The translations under genes and the position numbers were made by a program. The notes under the pieces are model-generated. The model saw only the letters and a program-made list of their open reading frames with translations, searched no databases and had not been told where the DNA came from. A DNA stretch of 64,000 nt, taken from NCBI GenBank assembly GCA_016165875.1, contig JABBOT010000016.1:7002598-7066597 (forward strand). The letters are read 5' to 3'. Below, piece after piece: positions 37,464 through 48,945 of the stretch. The first letter of the stretch is position 1, and each line of letters starts with the position of its first letter. The DNA is from Acanthopleura granulata. Lineage: Eukaryota; Mollusca; Polyplacophora; Chitonida; Chitonidae.

Positions 37464-38031
37464 TGACCGTCGCAGTTTTCCAAACACAGCCAAACATATC
37501 TCCTTTGTGGGCAATATTAGATCGACGGGCAGATGATTCGCGAACTATACGAAATTTCTTTTTGATAAGACGGGCGGCCCACGTCAGGGGACTTGTGTGA
37601 GGGATTTGCCGCCTTGTAAGGCTCTCTGGGTCCCCGCCAAGGCGAGCGAAGCAAACTGCCGTGGACACCTCGGGTTTTACAGGCCGCGGCGCGCCTGTTT
37701 GAGCCGCAGGACTTGAAAGGACTCTCACAAACGGATCAGAGGGCGTTGGGTGTTTACTTACGCCTTAAGGGAAGCGTTAGGGGCTGGGCGAAGAGGGCAC
37801 CCCCTCTCCTGGCGGTCGTGGACTCGGAGACGACCTGGACTCCTAAGGTCCTGTTTTCACTCCCAGGGCATTGGTTCCAGAGGGGGAGAGGAACAGTGAC
37901 TTCAGACGCTAAAGTGCGAGAAAGTTTACGCCGAGGTGCTGTTGCGGGCACATTTCGCTTCCTCTGTCTCTGTCTTCATCAAAAGATTCTGGTTTACATA
38001 ATGCCCCGGATGACAAAGGATTTGTTCTAAG
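37464..38031 (+). promoter_or_regulatory. CpG-rich block ending in a strong 5' splice site (candidate promoter and first exon)
   Basis: Dense CpG between about 37464 and 37920 (e.g. ggccgcggcgcgcctg, ggcgagcgaagc), unlike the AT-rich surroundings. It is followed by CTAAG|gtaagc with the donor at 38032. Frames on both strands are long because stops are rare in GC-rich DNA. No protein is recognised. Confidence 0.35.
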
Positions 38032-38682
38032 GTAAGCTACATCGTTTATGGGTGTATAAACAATCGGCCACTTTTCCTCCTGGCAGACTAGATGTTTGTT
38101 TGTTTGGGGGGGGGGGGGCTTAACCAACTATGATTCTTGAAATACTTTTTCACAGTCATGATTTATATTTGATGCCGTAGTCTGATAAAAGAGTAACAGT
38201 AATTTGATATTATTTTGATGTTTTTTTTTTTTTTTGACTTGTTCAGCCAGCAGCGTTGTAATTTGCGGTGTGTCTGTATACATATGTATATGTAGATAAG
38301 CTGAAGATCAGGTCGGCGGCGAGTGACCCTGAAAAGTTTCTGCTGAGTTTTCGTAGAAATATCAGACAGTCAACATAGAAGAGACTACTTCTAACCGTTA
38401 TCGTACGCCGTAGATCTTAATTCAATATCGACAGGATACTTAAGCTACGCCCATAAAATGTTTTTTTTGTGGCATAGTCACCACTAAGTTGAAGAATTTA
38501 AAAGATATGTTATTTTGTGACTGAGGTAACCCAAGCCGTTTATAAATGTGAATAATAACATCCCCTTCCCCCTGCGAAGAAAAAAAAAAGGAAAGAAAAG
38601 AAAACGACAAGAGATTATATTAGTAGCTGAGGGAATCATTGCACTAGGCAAACACTCCCGCAAACTTTCGTCCGACTAAAAG

Positions 38683-38789
38683 TTCGTGAAAATAAGTTTT
38701 TTTTAAACATGTATTTTTCATGCTTGTCTGTACGTATTCGTGAAAATAACTTTTTTTAAAAATGTATTTTTCATGCTTATCTGTACGTA
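38683..38789 (+). repeat. 54-bp tandem duplication
   Basis: ttcgtgaaaataagtttttt..atgtatttttcatgctt.tctgtacgta occurs twice in succession with few differences. Confidence 0.85.
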
Positions 38790-38934
38790 ACTATATAACT
38801 ATGATCCGTGAATTCAGACGTATACTACAAATATTAAAACAAACTTGATACTTGATGCCTGCATTAAACCCAGGGGAATATTTGATAAAAATGAATGAAT
38901 GCTTAACATCACCTTATTTTTATTTTACCTAATT

Positions 38935-39125
38935 CTGCTTGATCCGTGGTGCTAGGTGGGAGTGTAAGTAGCTACCATTTTCCAGTTTAGATGAACGCTT
39001 AGGATAGAAGCTTATGTGGGGTAAACTGACAAAACGCCGTATTTCTCCGCTTACGGGTGACCATTTGGCGAGTATCACACGCTGGTCACTGCTCTGGTCT
39101 CACTCCATGCTGTAGTCTTTTATGT
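38935..39125 (+). repeat. Dispersed repeat R200, copy 2
   Basis: ccgtggtgctaggtgggagt, gtaagtagctacc, aaactgacaaaacgccgtat, gaccatttggcgagtatcac, actgctctggtctcactcca and gctgtagtctttta. Confidence 0.7.
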
Positions 39126-39254
39126 CTGAAAAGTCTAGGATTATTGATCTGAAGAGTTGTTCTCACATCAAAAATCTAGAAAAGTAAACAAATAAATAAA
39201 CAAATGAATTAATAAATATTGTTCATAAATTAATCGATATTCACGTCCTTTAGT

Positions 39255-39545
39255 GACAAACTGTCAGCAGTATCCCCTAACCACGAGCGACACCAGGCGT
39301 GGGTTCAATCCGGGCTGTGGACAGGGAATTTGTAGATTCCTCCGTGCTCATTGCTCAAGAAGTATTTGCTATATTAAGTGGTCAGTAGTATGCTCGTGGG
39401 TCCATTTGCTTAGTTTTACGTTAGTTGAAGATCACTGGCTTTTTATAAAAACGTGGGAAAGTTTGTTAGTGTATGGGTCGTGCGGATTTCTCGTGGGCCC
39501 TCCAATTTCCTTAACCAATACTGCAAACTCAAATCCATCGTAAAA
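39255..39545 (+). mobile_element. SINE family C, diverged copy
   Basis: caggcgtgggttcaatccgg (B box) and ctgtggacagggaatttgta parallel the copy at 22300-22500. Confidence 0.5.
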
Positions 39546-41020
39546 CTGAATGAAAAAAAAAACAAATGTTCAGAATGGTGTTAAGCAATAATCAGATAAA
39601 TATATATTGGCAGGTAACTGATATTAAAACCTTGTGCTATGATATTTTGACGGTGAGAAACAAAACCCTTTCGGTTGTGAAAAAATATCGACTTATTTTA
39701 AAACAGACCCGTGAAACACTTGCGCATCAGTTGCCCAATGGCACCATAAAACTGTATATGGTTAAGACCCAGATTTCTGTTTTAATATTGTCCGTAGTGC
39801 AACAAATCCAAGAACTGTGCTGGTTTCTATTTAGTTATATATGAACGTGTTGGGAAGTTCAAAATGTTCTGACATTGTCGACATTTGTTGATAAATTATG
39901 TTTCCACGAGATTTTATCAGCGTCCAAGAGTTTACGTTAATGTTTGCTGTGGACTTGATAAGAACACGATAAGAGCGTGTATGCCATATTAACATGAAGG
40001 AATTTTAATTTGGGTGTATGTGGCATTCGTGCTTCAAACGGAGGATCACAGGGCACATGTGAGCGAATGTTACACGAGTCTTTTGTGTCCTGATCGATGA
40101 TTAGGTAATGTCCTTTCTTACCCGCAACACGGGAGAGTTCATATCGATGGGTGCGACTGGGACAGTTTCAGCACTTGCTTAATCTGTTGCGCTTGTGTGC
40201 ACTTTTCAACCCACACGGGAAGCCGAACGCAAGAAAAGAAAAAAAAAAGCCGGGAGGGGGGGGGGGGCAGGGGAATGGGGCATGGGCACTGACTGAGACA
40301 TATACGGTCTTAAGTTGTGTGGCAGGCTGATCGGATAATCGCTCGTTGACGGACTTATTTAATTTGCTGTTCAGTCAACGAGAAGGGAGTAATTCGGTTG
40401 TTTAACGCACACCTAATGTCCATTCGTCACTCACACACTACAGAGATACATAACTGACGGTCTCATCACAACTACGGTGGTCTTGTAAGGCCAGAATAAC
40501 ACCTTATTGAATCTGGGTGCATAGTTCGCGTGTCGACAGACGTTCTTATTCAACTGACAGCTTTTAAGTCCGCACGAATTTATCAAAGGGCATTGAATAT
40601 AGCGTGTTTGTATCAAAGTACGGAAGCCGGTTACAGCCACCCTGGATTCAGTTCAAGGCTATACAGTGTAGAGAACAAAGCCAGAGCAGGAACGATACTC
40701 TGATAGTTGGCAAAGGGTCACACGTAACACGTGAAATTTGGCCTTTTGTCAGTTTGGTACTTCAGTTACCAGCGAAACCTGCAGGAGTACAACGGAGTGA
40801 TATTTTAGTCCGTGCAAACTACAACAATTGTTGTAATGTGGAGAAATGGATATAACATACACATTTCACAAACGAAAGCAACATTTTTCCATTGGTGTCT
40901 CGGCCAAACTACATTCAACAGTGTTTTACTGAATATTTGAACGGAATTAGCGTAAAATTGCTGTCCTTTTATCATCTCAAACAATCGAGATATCTTTTAT
41001 ATCCCCATACCCCATACAGA
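39546..41020. other. No gene seen
   Basis: Contains a G-rich run (40255-40275). Two overlapping open frames near 39.6 and 40.6 kb have no splice or homology support. Confidence 0.4.
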
Positions 41021-41029
41021 CGTTGTTAA

Positions 41030-41440
41030 AACTGAGGAGTAATCTGTTATCGTCTCTGGAAGTTTTTGTTGAAATTTTAAGAGCCTCGGACAAGTGCTGG
41101 AGACAAAATTTGTGGAATATTCTGTTATCGTCTCAGACAGATCTTGCTGTTGAAATTGTGGAATATTCTGTGATCGCTTCAGGCATATCTTGCTTGTAAA
41201 ATATCTGGAGTATTCTGTTATCGCCTCAGACAGACGTTGCTGTTGAAATTGTGGAGTATTCTGTTTTCGTCTCAGACAGATCTTGCAGGTGAAATAGTGG
41301 TGTATTCTGTTTTCGTCATAGACAGATCTTGCGGGTGAAATAGTGGAGTATTCTGTTATCGGACCAGACATATGGTGCCGGTAAAATTGTGGAGCATTCT
41401 GTTATCGTCTCACACAGATCCGTTGCTGTTGAAATGTTTG
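41030..41440 (+). repeat. 46-bp minisatellite, ~9 copies
   Basis: Successive 'attctgtt.tcg' words are 46-47 bp apart (41121, 41167, 41214, 41260, 41306, 41352, 41398). The unit is roughly gtggagtattctgttatcgt + ctcagacagatcttgctgttgaaatt. Minus-strand frames over it are repeat translations. Confidence 0.9.
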
Positions 41441-43084
41441 AGGGTATATTCTGGTATGTTCTATTCGACACTTGAACTCTGTGTAATATTATGTTGTCTT
41501 CTGAAGCCGGCACAGATTGCTTAAGAAATATAGGACATGTCAGTTATCTTCTCATGACGAGTATGCTGTTAAATTTGTTGACAATATTTTGTTATTTTCC
41601 CTTGCAGTTTTTGGTCATTAAATTAACCATGTACTCTGTCATATACAGTTTGCCGACAGGGAGTCTGTGTGTAGGCCCATATAACTATGTTCTATCTAAA
41701 ACATACAATATCGCATATACAAATGTGACAGATGTGTGTATGTTGAAAGCGAGCAGCTCTTTTTTCAGCATTGCTTACTTACAGCGGCGTTAGAAGATTT
41801 TCATCGTGTTGGCCTCAAAACCGCAAGAACCACACTGTGGTTGACTTTGTGGTATTTGTGAGTGTTTGATTGGCTTATCGGTAGCGTGGGTTTCCCAGAG
41901 GTAAGGGAGCTAGGATTGTTATTCATACGGCGTGCATTCACTGCTGCCTGTCACCGTTTTCAGGTTGCAGGATCAAACCCGACTGTCCTTTTGTGGTTAA
42001 TTTGTGAGAATGTCTGATTGTTTCTGTATGAAAGTCTCGGTTATGTTTCCCAAACAAATACCATATCCAGTATCGTATTCACACCGAGCTAAGAAAACTT
42101 CTGCGTAGACAAACTCGTCCAGTTCATAACCGACTATAGCAAGTCCATGCGAATCGGCCTGCCTCACTGTACAGTCGAGGCGTGAAAATGGGAGTTTTAA
42201 TCAAAAGCCGAATCTAGGACATAAAACGGAGTGAGGGAATGTGCAAGGCTTTACGCTGTGAAAGGAACACGAATAGTCCGAGTTCGTCTCATCCTTTGTT
42301 GTGGGTTTTAAGGCGACCGCATGTTATGTTTGACGCACGATTTGTTCAAACAATCGCAAATCTGTCTCTTGCCGCCCTTCTTCAACGGGTCTTTCCAGAG
42401 TGACCTTATGATTCGACGCCCTGAAATTGGACGGTTCTCCATCTTGCTGTGTTTGAAGTGCAGAATTCACTCGTTGTGGGTAAATTCTTACCATAAACGG
42501 ACTTAACGGCTGTAGTCGGTAGTTCGAATGAAGTACAGTTTGTTTTGTTTGGACTGAGCTAAATATTTACAATGAGAACATTGGATGCGCCCAATTTTAT
42601 TCCAAATAATTTTTTGTATTATGCATCTGTAAGACTGTTTCAAGGAATAAATTATAACCATTTATTCGTTAAAACTGAGTTTTCGTTAAAAAAAGTCAAG
42701 CTTAAGCCGGGGATGTAGACACTCCATAGTCATCAGGTTAAATAAGATCGCCATGTTGGATATGTGATCAGTTGCCCTCGAAGCGCTACTGAGATACATA
42801 TTTGGTTTTGATTAACAAAAACTTCTGAGCTATCACGGCGGACAATTTGGATATTGATTTAATTTCGTCATCTAGAACATTTCTTGCATCTTTAGGTAAT
42901 ATCACTGAAAATTCAATTATGACTGCTTCTCTTTGCATGAATCTGTCCTAATTTCTTTCTTTATACACTCTCTCAACTCTTAAGTGTTGAACGTTATCTT
43001 GGAAATTTATCTTGCGATTATTGAACACCATTATTTAGCGTTCATCAGAGTTGACCATTAGTATACGATGTCTGTTCGGCGCTG
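41441..43084. other. No gene seen
   Basis: Several sub-100-codon frames, none with splice context or recognisable sequence. A weak R200-like lead (aagccggggatgtagac) occurs near 42702. Confidence 0.4.
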
Positions 43085-43212
43085 GTCGTGGGTTTTCCCC
43101 GGGCTCTGGCCTGTTTTCTCCCTCCATAATGCTGGCCACCGTCGTGTAAGTGAAATATTCTTTAGTATAGCGTAAAACATCAATCCATCAAATAAATAAA
43201 TAAATAAATAAA
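43085..43212 (+). mobile_element. SINE family A, 5'-truncated copy
   Basis: ggtcgtgggttttccccggg, ctccctccataatgctggcc, and a tail with caaataaataaataaataaa. Confidence 0.8.
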
Positions 43213-44046
43213 TCTATAAATCTATTCGACGCCAAGATTTCAAGGATCAAAACAGTTGGCAGATAAATTTCCGGTGCTAATTACACTCAATAAGCTCAAT
43301 AGCCAATGGGCCATGAAAATTTCGTTTGAAAAGTCAATTAAAGTCAGGTTATAGGCAGAAATGTTTTTGATATACGCACAATGCAAAAAAACTAACATTT
43401 TGTACATGGGAGGTGTTTACCCGCCCCGTGTCTATATAGTTACAGTAGGATTTATTAAATATTTCATTGTGGTTTCCCGCCACATTAAAATAATGAAGTC
43501 CTCCTTAGTTTGTCCTCAGACAAGGATAAATAGCTCCCACTTCCACCAGTCGATATTTATAGTCAGCATGTATTTGCTAACGTTTTTCTTTAATCTCTTC
43601 AGTTTAATGAGATCTTAATCGAAACAGTATCATGTACTACACATATCAAAGTTGTGAGTAAAGTAATGTGTAGATTTTTGGATTAAAGTTGGCCCACTTC
43701 TTTTGGACCACATATTTTATACTTCTGTGGTAAGATCAGTTCCTCCCACAAGGAAAAAAATCTGATTAGTTATGACGTTTATGTAAATACGTCTTGAAAA
43801 GAACGTTAAGAATCATAAATTATATGCAGCTGAAATGTCACGATGTGTTGAACATCGAGAAGGTTTATTTCTTACATCTTACTTTTTGGATTCTTATTGG
43901 TTATTTCTTTCATTACTTAACATTTCCATGCAGGAAAACGATTCGGACTTAATTGTAAAAGAATATCTACAAAAAAATCTGTTCTACAACCAGACAAATG
44001 AATGGCTTTTATCAAGGCGGAGATGATGAGTGCAGCTGATATGTAA

Positions 44047-44573
44047 CGCGTTGTGCGCACGCCCGGCAAATCAGTCCAATATGGCCGACCAAATGTTTCG
44101 TGCGATCTGGCTTTGAAGTCGGGGATTCCCCATATCTCCACCAGACGATTCCGTCGAGAGGAATGTTAAAACCTTCCCTCCTAAAATTCAAGGACTGACA
44201 AAATTTTCTGCTATCTTTTGAACACGTCTGTGAGAAGATATTGTGCTAGGAGATGGCCATCCGTGGTCTCTTCCTAGTCTAATGAAGAGATGAAAGGAAT
44301 ATCGAGGTAGGAACAGCCGTTTGAAATTTTGAAAGAAAAAAAAAAATTTCAGCCAACCAGAAGCCTTCCATTGCCACACACGTTTTCATCAATGAAGCCG
44401 TAAATTTTCTTGAACATTGCAAGAATGGCGGTCTCTGCAGTCTGGTTTGTCTGCTATACCTGACTTGGAGTTTACTGGCCACAGCGAAGCCAGCCAAGTG
44501 GGGAAATGATGAAAAGCAGCTGTTGACAACTTATTCCAAGCTGGTTGAGTTTTTGTCACTTACTAAATGCTAA
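44047..44573 (+). pseudogene. Coding-like remnants, one resembling part of an FHA domain
   Basis: A 40-codon frame 44047-44169 reads PGKSVQYGRPNVSCDLALKS then GIPHISTRRFRRE. The G-R..cDL.L......IS.r.F pattern is that of FHA (phosphothreonine-binding) domains. A second frame 44325-44573 of 82 codons reads HVFINEAVNFLEHCKNGG and, near its end, YSKLVEFLSLTKC. Neither has good splice sites, and the sequence between them is broken by stops in every frame. Identification is tentative. Confidence 0.3.
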
Positions 44574-45548
44574 AACTGTCGCGGGAAATTGATGAACGAA
44601 TTGACATGACGTGTTACATATTACATTTCCCTGTGCGGAATAAGCGATATATTCCTTTTGCTTATGTTTCTGCATGTGAGAAAAAAAAGAACATGTTGGA
44701 CATTTGAGACCGCAAAAATCGGACAACTTAATTGTCTTTGTAATAAAGAGGGTACTTATGTTCAAGAAGGAAATGACATCCATAAAAGCTAAACCAAAAC
44801 AAGAAAATGAAGTGCATAAAAAATTAACTATAAGCATCCTCTAAGTTCCTTTGAAAGGCGATATGAACAGCCTTAGACTAATTCGTGTTTCGTATGTTAA
44901 TAATTTAAGAAACTTATTACGAAATCGTGTGCATATAAAAGAATACCTCTGGTTAAAAAAAAGAACACACTGGAAGTAACACACTTTAACAGTTGTACAA
45001 CCACGCGGTTTACTGTGTTTCAGCTTTGGTGTTTAAAAGCTTACAGCTGTGCCCTATAGACATTGTTACGACATGAGTACAATTTCCTAATCCCTTTTGA
45101 ACTCTGTTATAAAGTAAATACTGCAAGAGGCAGAGGCGGGAGGTAAGTACACATTTAACTTTGACAAGATTATGGGCGTAATATCTGTGTATTAACGTAA
45201 ATGTATACCATGTTCTGACAGGCGACTAGATTTTGAAGAAGTTATGAACAGTTTCAAATTCCACGGTAAAATTCGATGTAAATTGTCAAAAAATATTTCG
45301 AATGGAAACATTAGCTGGTCTTAAAATAGTATTTTTGCATAAATTCCACTATTTGATACAGGAAAAAAAAATTAAAACTTAAACAATACTTGCCGAGCGT
45401 GGCTGGATAACCTTACCTACCTTGCGAATGCCTCCATACTTAACGACTTATGAGGTAAATCACGACTTGCCGATCTGATGTATTATTAGAATCAAATCTT
45501 ACGGGCAATATAGTGACATTAATATACGCACCCGGTTTGTAATTGTAG
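44574..45548. other. No gene seen
   Basis: AT-rich, with no recognised element. Confidence 0.4.
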
Positions 45549-46275
45549 AGTCAACACTTACCGATTAGTGGTGGTATAAGCATCAACACATACCGACTGG
45601 TCCAAGTGTAAGCATCAATACTTGCGTACTAGTGGTAGCATAAGCATCAACACATACCGTCTGGTCCTAGTGTAAGCGTCAATACTTATCTACTAGTGGT
45701 GCTATAAGCATCAACACATACCGACTGGTCCCGGTGTAAGCGTCAATACTTATCTACTAGTGGTGCTATAAGCATCAACACATACCGACTGGTCCCGGTG
45801 TGAGTGTCAATACTTGCCTACTGGTGGTGGTATAAGCATCAACACATACAGACTGGTCCCAGTGTAAGCTTCAATACTTTCCTACTAGAGGTGCTATAAG
45901 CATCAACACATACCAACCGGTCCCAGTGTAAGCGTCAGTACTTGTCTACTAGTGGTGGTAGAAGCATCAACACATACAAATTGGTCCCTGTGTGAGTGTC
46001 AATACTTGCCTACTAGTGGTGGTATAAGCATCAACACATACCGACTGGTCCCAGGGTAAACTTCAATACTTACCGAATAGTGGTGGTATAGGCATCAACA
46101 CATACATACTGGCCCCAGTGTAAGCTTCAATACTTTCCCACTAGTGGTGGTATAAGCATCAACGCATATAGACTGGTCCCAGGGTAAACGTCAATGCTTA
46201 CCGGCAAGTGGTGGTCAAAGCATCAACACATACATAGTGGCCACTATAAACATCAGTTCTTATTGACTGGTGGTG
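45549..46275 (+). repeat. 64-bp minisatellite, ~11 copies
   Basis: catcaacacatacc words begin at 45581, 45645, 45709 and 45773, exactly 64 bp apart, and continue with decay. The unit is agcatcaacacataccgact + ggtcccagtgtaagcgtcaa + tacttacctactagtggtgg + tata. Confidence 0.92.
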
Positions 46276-46303
46276 TGGCGCTTGACATAAGGCAATAAGG
46301 TAA

Positions 46304-46400
46304 TAATGTATGACTGGTCTAAATCTCATGCGTGGTGTTTTCGGCAGTGTGTTCCAGAGGGCAGCCTTGTAAATATATTCACACAGATAGAGGCGACGTC
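46304..46400 (+). mobile_element. SINE family B-like remnant
   Basis: gactggtctaaatctcatgc, gtggtgttttcggcagtgtg and ttccagagggcagcc echo the body of the family B SINE, directly after the 64-bp array. Confidence 0.4.
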
Positions 46401-47400
46401 ATAGAGACTGCTCTAATACAAAAACGTAGTACGAAGAAAATCAATCACTAAACCTGATGACGACAAACTTATTTTGCGATCTTTATTAAGTCGGCCTTCG
46501 ACAGTAAATTTTGTAGATATTCCCGCTCAGATTTTTATGGGGACCGTGGTAACAATCAATGTTCAACGATACTGTTGTGACTGTTAGCGCACTCCAGCGT
46601 TTCTTGAAAACCACTTGTTTTACATCAGTGTGACCTGTACACATGAGGAAAGTATATTGATCACGAAATTAGGATGGGGTCATAAGATGCAATCAGCGTT
46701 TTTCAGTGATGATAGAAAGATACATGAAATCTCCCATGCACGAGCAAATTCAACAGGTATTCAAATCTTGCAGAGTACAAGGAGCCACCAATTAAAAAGA
46801 AGTTATGATATTTTTCGTTTTGGTGATGGTATGTATAGAATATATATATATATATACAGAGTATATACAGAAGCCAAAATGGGAAAAGAGTTTCACCCGT
46901 CTTTGATCGGTTTGTACCCGTTATATACTCTGAACTGGATTGCACTTGTTATGCTGATATCTCGCGGAATGAGAAACAGAATCTTTCCAAGACGACAATG
47001 AAACCCACCCTTTAATCAAGGAAACTCAACACGCGTTAGGTGTGGGTGAGATTTCTATCCGACAAGGCGTCAGGTGAGCTGATTAAAGGTAGCCGTCTCT
47101 AAATGCGTAATTTGTCAGACAGGTAATGGCTCTAAACCCGCATTGGATTACGGGATGAGGACAAGGTTAAGGGTAAAGGAGTCAAGTTCGGGTCATTCGG
47201 GGTAATGAAGAAGTCATTTGAGAGCGAGTTCCGCGAGATAAAATTAAATTAGATGGCATGCGTTATGATGTTTGCAGACTTAATGGAAATAATACATGAG
47301 TGGTAAGTTTGTAAGCGAAGACAATTGACTGAAGTTAATTTTGTCAAGAAGGTTGTATGTGAAAGACTATAGCAAGGAGAGCAAAGTCGGATTCCTGTTC
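46401..47400. other. No gene seen
   Basis: A 128-codon + strand frame at 46615-47001 contains a (TA)n run translated as Ile-Tyr repeats and lacks coding support. Confidence 0.4.
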
Positions 47401-47402
47401 CT

Positions 47403-47501
47403 CAAAGCAGTCGTAGGCTAAGTTGATCGTAACTACCATGACAACCGATGTTAAAGAGATATGTAGCCATGATAGTTACAATCAACTTAGTTGTTGCTTT
47501 G
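47403..47501 (+). ncRNA. Candidate miRNA-precursor-like hairpin
   Basis: Arms 47418-47442 and 47466-47490 pair at 22 of 25 positions, with three A/C mismatches. The terminal loop is 23 nt. A lower stem CAAAGCA (47403-47409) pairs with TGCTTTG (47495-47501) after an asymmetric bulge. Length and shape fit a pre-miRNA on either strand, but a small inverted-repeat element is an alternative. I recognise no known miRNA seed. Confidence 0.4.
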
Positions 47502-48159
47502 TGGAACATGGGCCGAAGCGGCAACGACATTGTGATAGCTGGAAAATGGTCGCAAGTTATAAGTAAAATCTTATCTCGTGTTAATTCACCCCGGTTGTGG
47601 TTAAAATCTAAATGTTCATGTAAGTGTTTAAGATGTAATAGCTTACACACCCCTTGGCAACATGACTTCAGCAGATTTAGGTAAAAAAAAAGAAAAAATG
47701 CAGTTATATTTAATGCCCAAGCCCTGTTGTGTCGCGGTCATGTCAAATGATGGTGTTTACTATTCAACAGGCCAAAGTTGAATACAATCTGTACTAGATG
47801 TTTGTTATTTGGAGTGTTTTACATATCATATTACATTTGTTGTTTTAAGTTTGTTAGATGTCATCTAGGCGTCTACTGTGTAAAATAAATATAATGCATA
47901 TGCCAGTAGTAAAACCATTGTCACTGGCGGCATTGTGGCGAAAATTGGCCGGTTTCAAACAACACAATGAGCAGAAAAACAGGTAGCATGCGCAGTAGAG
48001 GAAATATTTCTGCCCTCGTAGGGATTCAGAAAGACTACATGTAGCCTATGCTTGAGTGTTAATCTGGAGAACTACACGACAAAATCAGCATCCTTATTTA
48101 ACTCTGTGAAGACAACTCTATGAGATCTCAGTAATTCTGAGCAGTGCTACAGAATGTAG

Positions 48160-48316
48160 GTTGCCTCTGTTTAAGCTTTTGGCATGAACAGTTATAATAA
48201 AACCATAAAAGACGTAAATTTAACTGGTCGGATTTCTCCGGTTACGTGCAACCACTTTCAAAGTATCACGCTGTTGTCGCGGCTCTGACCTTATCCTCTC
48301 CATGCCGCAGTCATTT
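48160..48316 (+). repeat. Dispersed repeat R200, copy 3
   Basis: gtttaagcttttggcatgaa, cagttataataaaaccataa, tcggatttctccggttacgt, tcacgctgttgtcgcggctc and catgccgcagtc. Confidence 0.7.
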
Positions 48317-48436
48317 GTATTGTAGCCCTATTCCTACACAAACCTGAATTCTGCGGGTGGACTGAGTCCCCGTGGCCTGGTCCCTTTGCATTTGCGTCAT
48401 GTTACTGTTTATTAAATTTGATGCGAACACAGTATG

Positions 48437-48610
48437 TGAGTAATTTTAGAAAAGTGACGTCTAATAAATTGCAATTAACATCAGTGAATTTCTTTTTACC
48501 GAACTCTCCTAATGTCATGGTGCATGGGAGGGGCTAATTTGTTACTGTTTAAGCGTTTACATGAAAAGTTAGAATAAAACTCTACATACATAACTGAGAT
48601 AAATTCACAA
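48437..48610 (+). repeat. Dispersed repeat R200, copy 4 (5' part)
   Basis: gtcatggtgcatgggagggg, ttgttactgtttaagcgttt, acatgaaaagttagaataaa and actgagataaattcacaag. Confidence 0.65.
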
Positions 48611-48734
48611 GGGCGGAGATTAAAATCTCTGGTCTTTTATATTTATCTCAATAACTGAACGATAACACCTCTCTCTATTCTATAAAACGGATAACTTTTA
48701 TTAAGACCCCAGCAATTTCCCATTCTTGGCAATA

Positions 48735-48945
48735 CAACCATGGGTCCTAGAGGACGCCTAAGTTGCTACTTCTCAAGTGTTTTTAAGAACAGTTACAATA
48801 AAACCTTCACTGAGGTCAATGAACGAGAGCCCGATTTCAGTATGTGCCACCGTTATAACCAACTACCAAACTCTTGTCGCGGCTCTGATTTTGTACTGAA
48901 TTTATTGTTATGGGTTGTTAGCACGTCCATGTCTTGTAGTCTTGT
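48735..48945 (+). repeat. Dispersed repeat R200, copy 5
   Basis: caaccatgggtcctagagga, ctaagttgctacttctcaag, acagttacaataaaaccttc, actgaggtcaatgaacgaga and cttgtcgcggctctgatttt. The 117-codon frame across it is a repeat translation. Confidence 0.7.

Noticed and set aside
37459..38030. Long frames on both strands (89 and 105 codons)
   Set aside because: Stops are rare in this CpG-rich block. Neither frame resembles a known protein and both strands are equally open.
41030..46275. Possible CRISPR array (46-bp and 64-bp repeats)
   Set aside because: Units are contiguous, without unique spacers, in a eukaryotic genome; they are minisatellites.
46615..47001. 128-codon + strand frame
   Set aside because: Includes a (TA)n run read as Ile-Tyr repeats; no supporting context.
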